Assembly (NCBI GenBank): GCA_002709835.1
Contig: PAQX01000082.1
Span: forward strand, 1-39,026
Direction: 5' to 3'
Origin: Deltaproteobacteria bacterium
GTDB taxonomy: Bacteria > Myxococcota_A > UBA9160 > UBA4427
Length of the DNA stretch: 39,026 bases
Part shown: one piece after another, positions 1-7,971 of the stretch
Layout: each line of letters starts with the position of its first letter
Numbering within the stretch: the first letter of the stretch is position 1
The notes under the pieces: generated by a model
What the model was told of the DNA's origin: nothing
What the model saw: the letters and a program-made list of their open reading frames with translations, nothing else
Database searches by the model: none
Translations under genes and position numbers: made by a program

Positions 1-113
1 AGACGTCCGAGAAGCAGGAGTCTCTCCGGACTTTCGTGGCCCGACTCGCCGCCGATCCGAGTGTCCGTTTCGCGGACCTGCTCGATCTCGCGCCGGAGCG
101 GCGCGCGGCATGA
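1..113 (+). CDS. C-terminal end of an unidentified upstream gene (partial)
   Basis: An open frame enters the window at base 3 and ends with TGA at 111-113, overlapping the ATG of the next glycosyltransferase gene by the classic ATGA arrangement. Only 36 residues are visible; they begin TSEKQESLRTFV and end with an Ala/Arg-rich tail (ERRAA). The codon pattern (C or G in third positions) matches its neighbours and the overlap implies translational coupling in the same operon. The fragment is too short to name. A carbohydrate-active enzyme would fit the context, but nothing in the 36 residues proves it. Confidence 0.55.
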   Translation, partial: TSEKQESLRTFVARLAADPSVRFADLLDLAPERRAA

Positions 114-1129
114 CGGGCGGGGCGGCGGAAACGGCGACGCCTCGCGTCGGTGTCGTTGCGATCGGTCGGAATGAAGGCGAGCGCCTCCGGGTCTGTCTCG
201 AGTCCGCACGGCGGGACGTCGACGCGATCGTCTATGTCGACTCCGGTTCGACCGACGACAGCGTCGCGATGGCGAGATCCATCGGGGCGGAAGTCGTCGA
301 CCTCGATACTTCGATTCCCTTCACCGCCGCCCGCGCCCGCAACGCGGGCTTCGAACGTCTGACGAAGGTCTGGCCCGACGTCAAACTCGTCCAGTTCGTC
401 GACGGGGACTGCGAGATCGAGGCCGGCTGGATCCACGCCGCTCGTTCGGCCCTGGTCGACGGGGATTGGACCGTGCTCTGTGGTCGGCGGCGAGAGCGTC
501 ATCCAGACGCTTCCGTGTACAACCTGCTCTGCGATATGGAGTGGGATACGCCGGTCGGGGAGACGAGCGCCTGCGGCGGCGATTCCCTCATCCGGGTGGA
601 CGCGCTGCAGGCTGTCGGGGGCTATCGCGAGGACCTGATCGCCGGGGAGGAGCCGGAGCTCTGCGTCCGGCTCGCGGAGCAGGGCGGACGGATCCTCCGG
701 CTCGATGCGGCGATGACGCTCCACGACGCCGATATGTGGCGGGCTTCCCAGTGGTGGACCCGCGCCGTTCGAGCGGGACATGCGGCAGCGGAGGCGCGCA
801 CGCTCCACCCCGGCGCCGACGAGGGGCGCAGCGAGAAGGACGTACGGAGCGCCTGGTTCTGGGCGGCGATCCTGCCGGCGGCGATCGTCGTGACGGCGTT
901 TGTGTTCGCGCCGCTCTCGGTTCTGCTCGCGGCCGCGATCCCGCTCCAGATCCTGCGGATCGGTCTGCGCCAACCACGTCCCAACTTCTCGCTGCGGGAC
1001 AATCTGCTCTATGCGGCGGCCTGCGTGATTGGCAAGGCGCCTCATCTGCAGGGGATGCTCCGATTCGACCGCGGCCGCCGAACCGGCAAGCGAAGCACCC
1101 TCATCGAATACAAGGGAGTGCCGCGATGA
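110..1129 (+). CDS. Family 2 glycosyltransferase with C-terminal membrane segment
   Basis: A 339-residue GT-A fold (GT2) transferase that probably adds a sugar to a lipid-linked exopolysaccharide intermediate at the inner membrane. The nucleotide-binding start VGVVAIGRNEGERL (about residues 13-26), the VDSGSTDDS loop (about 43-51) and the metal-binding DGD motif (Asp98 and Asp100) are all present. A later GEEPELCVRL stretch (about residue 180) carries the acidic residue expected near the acceptor site. A hydrophobic stretch at about 247-280 should anchor it in the membrane. It starts inside the stop of the preceding gene. Its own TGA at 1127 lies 37 bp before the amidotransferase ATG. The family is clear; donor and acceptor sugars cannot be read from the sequence. 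Confidence 0.88.
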   Translation: MTGGAAETATPRVGVVAIGRNEGERLRVCLESARRDVDAIVYVDSGSTDDSVAMARSIGAEVVDLDTSIPFTAARARNAGFERLTKVWPDVKLVQFVDGDCEIEAGWIHAARSALVDGDWTVLCGRRRERHPDASVYNLLCDMEWDTPVGETSACGGDSLIRVDALQAVGGYREDLIAGEEPELCVRLAEQGGRILRLDAAMTLHDADMWRASQWWTRAVRAGHAAAEARTLHPGADEGRSEKDVRSAWFWAAILPAAIVVTAFVFAPLSVLLAAAIPLQILRIGLRQPRPNFSLRDNLLYAAACVIGKAPHLQGMLRFDRGRRTGKRSTLIEYKGVPR

Positions 1130-1166
1130 CGTCCTCCACCCGAACGAGCCTCCAGGGAGACGCGTC

Positions 1167-3041
1167 ATGTGCGGCATCGTAGGCATTCGTCGCTTCGATG
1201 GAGAGCCCACCGACCCGACGCTCCTCGAGCGCATGATGGACCAGCTCGTTCATCGCGGGCCCGACGACCGCGGCGCCTGGATCGAGGACGGGATCGCCTT
1301 CGGTCACCGCCGGCTCTCGATCATCGACGTCGACGGCTCGCCCCAGCCCATGCACGCCGGACGTCACTCGATCTGCTTCAACGGAGAGATCTTCAACTAT
1401 CAGGCTCTGCGCAAGGAGCTGGAAGAGGGCGGGTACGCCTTCCGGACCGAGGGCGACACCGAAGTGCTGTTGGCTCTCCACCGGACCGAGGGGGCCGAAG
1501 GCGTGACCCGCGCGAATGGCCAGTTCGCCTATGCCGTTTGGGACGCCGAGCACCGCGAGCTCGTGCTGCACAGGGACCGGCTGGGCGTCCTTCCGCTCTA
1601 CTACCATTGGGACGGGCGTGTGCTCGCCTTCGCGTCCGAGATCAAGGCGCTACTTCCGGCCCTCGAGGACGTTCGCGTCGATGAGGAGAGCCTGAAGGAA
1701 TATCTCGCCTATCGCTCGGTCCCCGCGCCACACACGCTGTTCGCCGGCGTGAAGAAACTGCCGCCCGGAAGTCGGCTGCGGGTCGGCGACGAGGGCGTGA
1801 TCCGGATCGAGACCTGGTGGAGCCTGCCTACGGAGGCCGCCAGCGCGTGTGCTGCGGATGAGGCGGTCGGTCTCGTCGAAGATGCGCTCCAGGCAGCGGT
1901 TTCTCGTCGGCTGGTGGCGGACGTGCCGGTCGGGGCATACCTCAGTGGCGGCGTTGACAGCAGCCTGATCGTCTCTCTGATGTCGCGCCTCGGGGGGGGC
2001 GGTGGGGTCGAGACCTTCTCGGCCGGCTTCGGCGACCCGCGCTACGACGAGCTCCCCTACGCGCGGGAGGTCAGCGACGCGATCGGTACGCGTCACCACG
2101 AGGTGATCGTCGAGCCCTCGGACTTTAGTGACCTGTGGCACCGCCTGACCTGGAATCGGGATGCACCGATCTCCGAGCCGGCGGACCTCGCGATCTTCCG
2201 CCTGGCGAGTCTCGCGCGAAATCACGTCAAGGTGCTCCTTTCCGGAGAGGGGAGCGACGAGCTCTTCGCTGGGTATCCGAAGTATCGCTGGGCCGCCCGC
2301 GCCAGGATGTCCGACCTGCTACCGGCGGCGCTCCGCACGCCGACCCTGCGCATGATGGAGCGGGCGTTGCCGGGAAGGCTCGCGAAGGCGCGTATCGCGC
2401 TGCGGGCGATGTCAGCGAAGACCGAGGCGGACCGGTTCCAGGCCTGGTTCGCGCCGTTCACGGACTACGAGCGGCAAGCGCTCCTCCCCGGCGAAGAGCG
2501 GGCCGGCCACCGGGCCATCGCGGCCCGGTCCGGCGGCGACCTGACCCAGCGCATGCTCTACGCGGACTGCCACACCTGGTTGACGGATAACCTGCTCGAG
2601 CGGGGCGATCGGATGGCGATGGCGGCCAGCGTCGAGTCCCGGCCGCCCTTCCTGGATCACGAGCTCGTCGAGCTCGCCTTCCGACTGCCTTCGGACGTGA
2701 AGCTGCGCGGCGGGGTGACCAAGTGGGTCGTCAAGGAGGTCGCACGCAAGCATCTCTCGACGACGATCGTCGACCGCAAGAAGGTGGGCTTCCGTGTGCC
2801 CCTCGATGCGTGGTTCCGCGGGGAGCTGCGCGAGATGGCGGGGGACATGCTGCTCGGTGCGAACTCGTTCGTCGGGAGTCGCATGAATCGGGCCTTCCTC
2901 GAGCAGACCCTGGCCGACCATGATCGCGGACGTCGGGACGAAGAGATCCGGATCTGGACGCTCCTCTGTCTAGAGGTCTGGCACGACGTCTTTTTCCGCG
3001 GCGGTGCCGCGAGCCTCTCTCAGGAGCCCTCCGAACGATGA
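1167..3041 (+). CDS. Asparagine-synthase-type glutamine amidotransferase of an exopolysaccharide locus
   Basis: A 624-residue two-domain amidotransferase. The N-terminal class II glutaminase starts MCGIVGIRR, so after Met removal Cys2 becomes the N-terminal nucleophile; this fixes the start at 1167 although the frame is open further upstream. HRGPDDRG, FGHRRLSIID and FNGEIFNY are standard glutaminase motifs. The synthetase domain has the PP-loop SGGVDSSL from Ser260 and a GEGSDELFAGYPKY block. Length and context resemble the amidotransferases linked to exosortase-type polysaccharide loci, where the likely role is amidating a sugar acid or a related carboxylate rather than making asparagine. 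An 8-G run (1992-1999) lies in the frame. The stop overlaps the next start by 4 bp. Family confidence is high; the substrate is unknown. Confidence 0.9.
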   Translation: MCGIVGIRRFDGEPTDPTLLERMMDQLVHRGPDDRGAWIEDGIAFGHRRLSIIDVDGSPQPMHAGRHSICFNGEIFNYQALRKELEEGGYAFRTEGDTEVLLALHRTEGAEGVTRANGQFAYAVWDAEHRELVLHRDRLGVLPLYYHWDGRVLAFASEIKALLPALEDVRVDEESLKEYLAYRSVPAPHTLFAGVKKLPPGSRLRVGDEGVIRIETWWSLPTEAASACAADEAVGLVEDALQAAVSRRLVADVPVGAYLSGGVDSSLIVSLMSRLGGGGGVETFSAGFGDPRYDELPYAREVSDAIGTRHHEVIVEPSDFSDLWHRLTWNRDAPISEPADLAIFRLASLARNHVKVLLSGEGSDELFAGYPKYRWAARARMSDLLPAALRTPTLRMMERALPGRLAKARIALRAMSAKTEADRFQAWFAPFTDYERQALLPGEERAGHRAIAARSGGDLTQRMLYADCHTWLTDNLLERGDRMAMAASVESRPPFLDHELVELAFRLPSDVKLRGGVTKWVVKEVARKHLSTTIVDRKKVGFRVPLDAWFRGELREMAGDMLLGANSFVGSRMNRAFLEQTLADHDRGRRDEEIRIWTLLCLEVWHDVFFRGGAASLSQEPSER

Positions 3042-5599
3042 CCATACCGGCCTTCGTCGCCTCCCTCGCCGATTTCGGCGAACGCGTAGCCCTCGTCGAC
3101 GATTCGGGCGAACGCGTGACCTATGCCGAGCTCGCTCGCCGCGTCGAGGCCCTCGCGGCACGGCTCGGGGAGGAACGCCGCCTCGTTATGGTCGAGGTCG
3201 CGTCGACGATTCCCTCGGTGGTCGCCTATCTGGCCGCGCTGCGCGGAGGTCACGCCGTCATTGCGGGCAAGGCGGGGGACACCGCCCCCTCAGCTTCGAT
3301 CTTCTCGACGTTTCAGCCCTCGGCCTATCACCGTGCGGGCAGCGAGGGGTTCACCGTCGCGGGGCCGGCGGACGTGGCCCTCGCGCCGGATCTTGCCGTC
3401 CTGCTGTCGACCTCGGGGTCCACCGGCAGCGCAAAGCTCGTCCGGCTCTCCGCCGGGAACGTCGATGCCAATGCGCGCTCGATCGCCGAATACCTCGAGA
3501 TCGACGAGCACGAAGTCGCCCCCATCGCCCTTCCGCTCAGCTATTCCTACGGCGCGTCGATCCTGACGTCGCATCTTTGTCGTGGCGCGACCCTCGTCCT
3601 GACCGAACACTCGGTGGTCGCCCCCGAATTCGCGGCGCTCTTCGATCGCGAGGGCTGCACGAGCCTCTCCGGCGTGCCCTACACATGGGAGTTGATCGAG
3701 CAGGTCGGTTTTCTCGAAGACGGGCGCCCGAGTCTCAAGACGCTGACGCAGGCCGGGGGCAAGATGCCTGCGAGTCGCGTCCTGCGCCTTGCGGGCTGGG
3801 CGCGGGAAAACGACGCACGGCTCTTCGTGATGTACGGCGCGACCGAGTGCACTGCGCGCATGTCGTATCTCCCCTGGGAGTTCGTCTTCGACGCGCCGGA
3901 TTCGGTGGGCGTGCCAATCCCGGGCGGACGTTTTGAACTCGTCTCCGAGAACGGAAGCGTCGTCGACGGCGAAGGAGAAGAGGGCGAACTCGTCTACACG
4001 GGCCCGAACGTGATGATGGGGTACGCCGAGACGCGTGAGGACCTCGCTGGGCCGGCGGAGTCGGATCGGCGCCAGACGGGCGACGTCGCGACGCGGGACG
4101 GGGACGGGCTCTACCGGATCGTCGGGCGACTCTCGCGCTTCTCGAAGATCCTCGGCCTCCGGATCAGCCTGGACGAGGTCGAACGCATCGGTCGGGACGG
4201 CGGCTTCGAAGAAGTCGTCGCGACCGGTGACGACGACCTGATCGCGCTGGCGATTCCGGACGGGGGCGCCGATACGGAAGCGCTCGAAACGAGCGTCGCG
4301 AGCCAGTGCAACATTCCGCGCGACACGGTCGTGGCGCTCGCTCTGGCGGATGGAATCCCCCGCCTCCACAACGGAAAGGTCGACTATCGCTCGATCACGC
4401 AGCAGGGGAAGGAAGTCGCCGAGGCGCGTCAGGCCGAGACGGGCTCGCTTCGCGAAGAGCTGGCCGGGTTGCTCGGTCTCGACGCACTCGCGGACGGCGA
4501 CAGCTTCTCGAGTCTCGGCGGAGACAGCCTGACGTACATCCAGGCGTCTTTCGCGATCGAAAAGCGATTGGGCACGCTCCCGCCGGACTGGGAGAAGCGC
4601 TCCGTCGGCGCGCTCGAGGCGTACGAACGCGGGCAGGGGAGCGCGGTCGCTCGGGCGGAGGAGGACGCTGGGCGCGCGATGGTCGACGTCGACGTGCTCC
4701 TGCGCGCGGTCGCGATCACGGCGGTCGTCTGGAACCACACCCGGCCGCTCGGCTTCGACCCGATTCCCGGCGCGATGGCGACGCTCCTGCTCGCGGTGGG
4801 CCAGAACCTGGCGCGCTTCCGGAGTGACTCGCTCTTCGCCGGCGAAGGACTCGACCTCGTGAAGTCGACGCTGACGCGGTACATGTTGCCCTATTGGCTG
4901 ATCCTGGCCGCCTACCTCCTCGCCAAGCAGGAGCTCGATATCCCGTCGCTCCTCTTCGTGAGCACGTTCTTCACGGATCGCGCGAGCTCCTTCCTCGAAC
5001 CCTTCTGGTTCATCGAGGTTTTCTTCCAGATCGCCCTCTTGTTGGCCGTGGCGTTCTCTGTCGCTCCGATCCGGAAAGTCGTTGCGGAGAATCCCTTCGC
5101 GTGGGGCGCCGGAACCTTCGCGGTCCTGGGCGGGGTCCACATCGCTTCGAACGCTTCGGGATTTCCGCTGCCGCCGGTCGCGCTCTGGTCCGGGATCGTG
5201 GCGCTCGGTTGGGCGGTCTACTTCGCGAAGACGCGATCGGAGCGGATCGGACTTACTCTCGCTGCGCTCGGGATGCCCTGGCTCACCCCTCGAGGCGAGA
5301 TGGTGGCCATCGTGATGCTGATCCTGCTGTGGATCCCGCGCGTTCCGCTCTTCGTCGAGGCGATCAAGACCGTCGTCGGCAAGATCGGTGCCGCGAGCTT
5401 TCACATCTATATTCTTCACGCGGTGGTGATCACCGCCCTCGGCTTCCTCCCTGGCATGCGAGGGAGCGTGCTCTATCCGGTCCTGTCGATTCCGGCTTCG
5501 CTCGCGGTTGGCGTCGGCTGGAGCCTGTGGCCTGTCGTTCGGCAGCGCCTGCGGGGTCGGGCGGGGCTCCCTGTGCCGCCGGAACCCGACACGATCTAG
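3038..5599 (+). CDS. Tri-domain acyl ligase - acyl carrier - membrane acyltransferase fusion
   Basis: An 853-residue fusion that could activate, carry and transfer an acyl group on one chain. Residues about 1-465 are an ANL-superfamily adenylating domain with TSGSTGSAK at 125-133, YGATE at 266-270, TGDVATRDGDGLY, and NGKVDYRSI near its end. Residues about 470-530 are an acyl/peptidyl carrier with GGDSL; Ser497 is the expected phosphopantetheine site. From about 548 the protein has many hydrophobic helices resembling acyltransferase family 3 (OafA-like): RAVAITAVVWNH with His567 at the catalytic position, and a C-terminal IGAASFHIYILH helix. The logic parallels DltA-DltC-DltB, but here it is fused and uses a different acyltransferase family. 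It needs a PPTase, which is encoded at 34085. Start overlaps the previous stop (ATGA). The acyl substrate is unknown. Confidence 0.82.
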   Translation: MTIPAFVASLADFGERVALVDDSGERVTYAELARRVEALAARLGEERRLVMVEVASTIPSVVAYLAALRGGHAVIAGKAGDTAPSASIFSTFQPSAYHRAGSEGFTVAGPADVALAPDLAVLLSTSGSTGSAKLVRLSAGNVDANARSIAEYLEIDEHEVAPIALPLSYSYGASILTSHLCRGATLVLTEHSVVAPEFAALFDREGCTSLSGVPYTWELIEQVGFLEDGRPSLKTLTQAGGKMPASRVLRLAGWARENDARLFVMYGATECTARMSYLPWEFVFDAPDSVGVPIPGGRFELVSENGSVVDGEGEEGELVYTGPNVMMGYAETREDLAGPAESDRRQTGDVATRDGDGLYRIVGRLSRFSKILGLRISLDEVERIGRDGGFEEVVATGDDDLIALAIPDGGADTEALETSVASQCNIPRDTVVALALADGIPRLHNGKVDYRSITQQGKEVAEARQAETGSLREELAGLLGLDALADGDSFSSLGGDSLTYIQASFAIEKRLGTLPPDWEKRSVGALEAYERGQGSAVARAEEDAGRAMVDVDVLLRAVAITAVVWNHTRPLGFDPIPGAMATLLLAVGQNLARFRSDSLFAGEGLDLVKSTLTRYMLPYWLILAAYLLAKQELDIPSLLFVSTFFTDRASSFLEPFWFIEVFFQIALLLAVAFSVAPIRKVVAENPFAWGAGTFAVLGGVHIASNASGFPLPPVALWSGIVALGWAVYFAKTRSERIGLTLAALGMPWLTPRGEMVAIVMLILLWIPRVPLFVEAIKTVVGKIGAASFHIYILHAVVITALGFLPGMRGSVLYPVLSIPASLAVGVGWSLWPVVRQRLRGRAGLPVPPEPDTI

Positions 5600-5673
5600 C
5601 GCGTAGGCGCGGATCAGGGATCCGCGCGCGTGCTCTTCACGCAGTCCGAAGAACGAGGGCGAGGGCAGCTTTG

Positions 5674-6739
5674 GTGACTTCGAGCGGTGCGCGATCTGCT
5701 GGCCCGTCGCTCCGGTAGCGCGCCGATCTCGACGGGCTTCGCGCGATCGCGGTCCTGATGGTGGGCGTGTTCCATTTTGGTCTCATCCCTGGCGCCGAGG
5801 CGGGATTTCTCGGCGTCGATATCTCTTTCGTGATCTCGGGTTTTCTCATCTCTTCGATCATCATTCCGGTCATCCGCTACGGCTCGTTCCGGGTGGGCGT
5901 GTTCTACGTGAACCGCATCCGGCGACTGGCGCCAGCGCTCGTCCTGACCGTGCTCGGGGGTGGGGTGCTGCTCCTTCCTTCCGGTTTCGAAGCACTCTCG
6001 GAGCAGATGCTCTTCACTCAGTTCTCTGTCTCTAACGTCTATCTGTGGCGGACGATCAATTATTTCGGGCTGCTGGCCGAGGTCGTTCCTCTGCTGCACA
6101 CCTGGTCGCTGGGCCTCGAAGCGCAGTTCTACCTGCTCTATCCGGTCGGCCTCGTGGTCCTGGCTCGGCTGCGCGTGCAGTGGCTTTGGCCCGCGATTGC
6201 CCTGGTGACGTTGGGGAGCTTTGTCCTGAACCTTGCAATGGTGCAGGGGCGTCCCGAAGCGAGCTTCTACCTCCTGCCGACCTGCGGATGGGAGCTCCTT
6301 GCTGGGGCGCTCGTATTCTGGGCAGTCGGACGAGCGCCGCGGCTGAACGCTGCGCGGGTCGAGGCGCTCGCGGTCGTTGGGCTCGCCCTGATCGGGGTTT
6401 CGCTCTTCGCGCATCAGCCGGACCTCTCCGTTCCGGGCGCATTCGAAGGTCCTCAAGCGCGGACTGCTCTTCGGCGACGAGGACGCAGAGGGCTCCCTTG
6501 CGGTGACGACCGAGTGGTATCACGAAGAACACGCGTTCTTCTTCGAAGTCGTCGCGGATGCCGCGGACTCGATCAGCGTCCTCTACGAATCGGAGCGTTT
6601 GCTCTGCGACGACTCCGAGTGCGCAGCGATGCTGGACGGGCGTCCGGCCTACTACGATGGAATCCATTTCGCGCACTCGCCCTGGCGGCGGTGGCTCGCG
6701 GTGCTTAAGGCGACCGAGCGAGAGGCGGGGGCGCGTTAG
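5674..6739 (+). pseudogene. Decayed OafA/acyltransferase-3 plus SGNH O-acetyltransferase
   Basis: Remnant of a two-domain membrane O-acetyltransferase (integral acyltransferase-3 plus C-terminal SGNH domain, normally about 620-680 residues). A GTG at 5674 opens a frame that meets TAG at 5716-5718, exactly where homologues have Tyr before R-x-D-x-DGLRAIAVL; reading resumes as RADLDGLRAIAVLMVGVFH. The frame then shows ISGFLISSI, FYVNRIRRLAPALV and LHTWSLGLEAQFYLLYP. Near 6445 the homology leaves this frame; the next frame carries only the tail of an SGNH domain (LCDDSECA, then YYDGIHFAHS) up to TAG at 6739. About 290 codons appear to be missing. G+C around 5750-6100 is visibly lower than in flanking genes, which could mean older transfer. 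An ATG at 5758 could still make a truncated membrane protein, but it would lack part of the first motif. Confidence 0.8.
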
Positions 6740-6760
6740 CCCGGCGCGCGGTTCGGCGCC

Positions 6761-7957
6761 CTAGCGATCCAACGCCTCGGCGACGGCGGCCGCGAGACGC
6801 GCGCCACCCGCACGATCGAAGTGGGCGTAGTCGCCGACGACATAGTGGGGCGGATCCTCTGCTCGGGTCGAGAGCAGGGCCGGACGCGGGTCGATGAAAG
6901 GAACGTCCAGTCGCATGCAGAGGGCGGATACGCGTTCGATCGGGTCGATGGTGAAGCGCTCGATGGGCACGCGCTTGGGATTGGCACGCCAGTCGGGCTC
7001 GAGCTCGAGGAAGAAGCGGGGCGGCGCGTAACTCACGACCAGCTCGACGTCGCGGTCGCGGGAGAGGCTCGCGAGCTCGGCCAGATCCTCCTCGAAGCGC
7101 CGCCAGGCCTCCTCGATTCGCTCGCGCGGGAGATCGCCCTGTTTGATTCCGTGGGCGAGCATCGCACCACCGGGCGAATCCGGGTTCGGGAGATGGTTCG
7201 AGAGGCCGGTCCAATAGCGGATGTGCTCGGTCGCGAGGGAGAGGGCGCTGACCAGGGCGATGCGATCTTTGAGGCCTATGAAGCGCGTCCGCAGGTCGGG
7301 CGGGCCCGGTAGCGGGGGGGGGGGCGCGAGCGGGTTCGTTACAGGGTCGTTCCGCTTGATCCAGCCCATTGACCCCATGTTGCCGGTCAGCATGAGCACG
7401 GCCCTTTGAGGCCGATGGCTTCTTGCGTAAAGATCGAAGAGGAGCGCGATCTCGTCGAGGGATGCGCCGGGCGAACCGAGGTTCAGCACCTCGCGACGCG
7501 CATTCGCGCTCGCGGCCAGTTGGGCGGGCCACGTCGCTTCGACCGCCGCGCCGGTTCCGAAAGTGATGGAGTCGCCGAGCGCGAGCACGCGCTCGACACC
7601 GGGCGCCGGCGGCGCCGGCGGAATGGTGGGGCCCCGATAGCCCTCGGCGTTCACGAGAAGAGGGTATCCGCCCGTATGGTGGGCATCGTAGGCATGGTCG
7701 CCGAGCCGTGGTTCGGCCACGCGGACGGCGAGCTCGCCGGCCCCGAGGAGTCCGACGACGATCAGCGTCGAGGGGAGGAGAGTCCGCGCGAAGGAGAGGC
7801 CGCCCCGCATGATCGCGGCGAGCTTCGCGCCCGGGCCTTCGCTCCCGCCCGCCAGGATCGGGGTCTGGTCGATCTCGATGTGGGTGTAGATCGAGCCGGG
7901 GTTCACCGGCTCCAGAATGATCTGCAGGTCGTCGTTCTCGAATGCGTCGCTCGGCAT
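6761..7957 (-). CDS. SGNH/GDSL-family hydrolase or O-acetyl transferase partner of MBOAT
   Basis: A 398-residue membrane-anchored SGNH protein. The start is placed at 7957 (MPSDAFEND) because it lies 14 bp after the MBOAT stop and follows an AGGAG ribosome site; the frame is open further upstream but only inside the MBOAT gene. A hydrophobic segment at about residues 56-76 is a signal anchor, so the catalytic domain should be periplasmic. Block I is LALGDSITFG with Ser130 as nucleophile; the C-terminal block DYAHFDRAGG gives the Asp-His pair. Together with the MBOAT upstream it matches the AlgI/AlgJ-AlgX logic: MBOAT moves acetyl across the membrane and the SGNH enzyme places it on the polymer. 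An 11-G run inside the frame (7314-7324) encodes a four-proline stretch and could switch the gene. Confidence 0.85.
   Translation of the reverse strand: MPSDAFENDDLQIILEPVNPGSIYTHIEIDQTPILAGGSEGPGAKLAAIMRGGLSFARTLLPSTLIVVGLLGAGELAVRVAEPRLGDHAYDAHHTGGYPLLVNAEGYRGPTIPPAPPAPGVERVLALGDSITFGTGAAVEATWPAQLAASANARREVLNLGSPGASLDEIALLFDLYARSHRPQRAVLMLTGNMGSMGWIKRNDPVTNPLAPPPPLPGPPDLRTRFIGLKDRIALVSALSLATEHIRYWTGLSNHLPNPDSPGGAMLAHGIKQGDLPRERIEEAWRRFEEDLAELASLSRDRDVELVVSYAPPRFFLELEPDWRANPKRVPIERFTIDPIERVSALCMRLDVPFIDPRPALLSTRAEDPPHYVVGDYAHFDRAGGARLAAAVAEALDR
7314..7324. repeat. 11-bp poly-G tract inside the SGNH hydrolase gene
   Basis: Eleven consecutive G on the plus strand (C on the coding strand), the longest homopolymer I found in the window. 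It is read in frame as Pro-Pro-Pro-Pro within LAPPPPLPGPP at about residues 212-222 of the SGNH protein. Tracts of this length are prone to slipped-strand mispairing; a change of one base would truncate the protein before its catalytic His block. The next longest G runs seen (8 bp at 1992-1999 and 30291-30298) are less likely to be unstable. Confidence 0.85.
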
Positions 7958-7971
7958 GTGCGGCGGAGCTC

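Noticed and set aside
1992..1999. 8-G run in the amidotransferase gene as a phase-variable tract.
   Set aside because: Eight G is common in so GC-rich a genome, and the encoded Gly-rich stretch is tolerable; much weaker than the 11-G tract.
3290..5419. A 709-codon minus-strand frame opposite the ligase fusion.
   Set aside because: Composition dominated by Arg/Asp/Glu, no domain, antisense to a well-supported gene.
6743..6760. GGCGC/GCGCC inverted repeat between the pseudogene and the SGNH gene as a terminator.
   Set aside because: Only five base pairs with no U-tract on either strand, expected by chance at this G+C.
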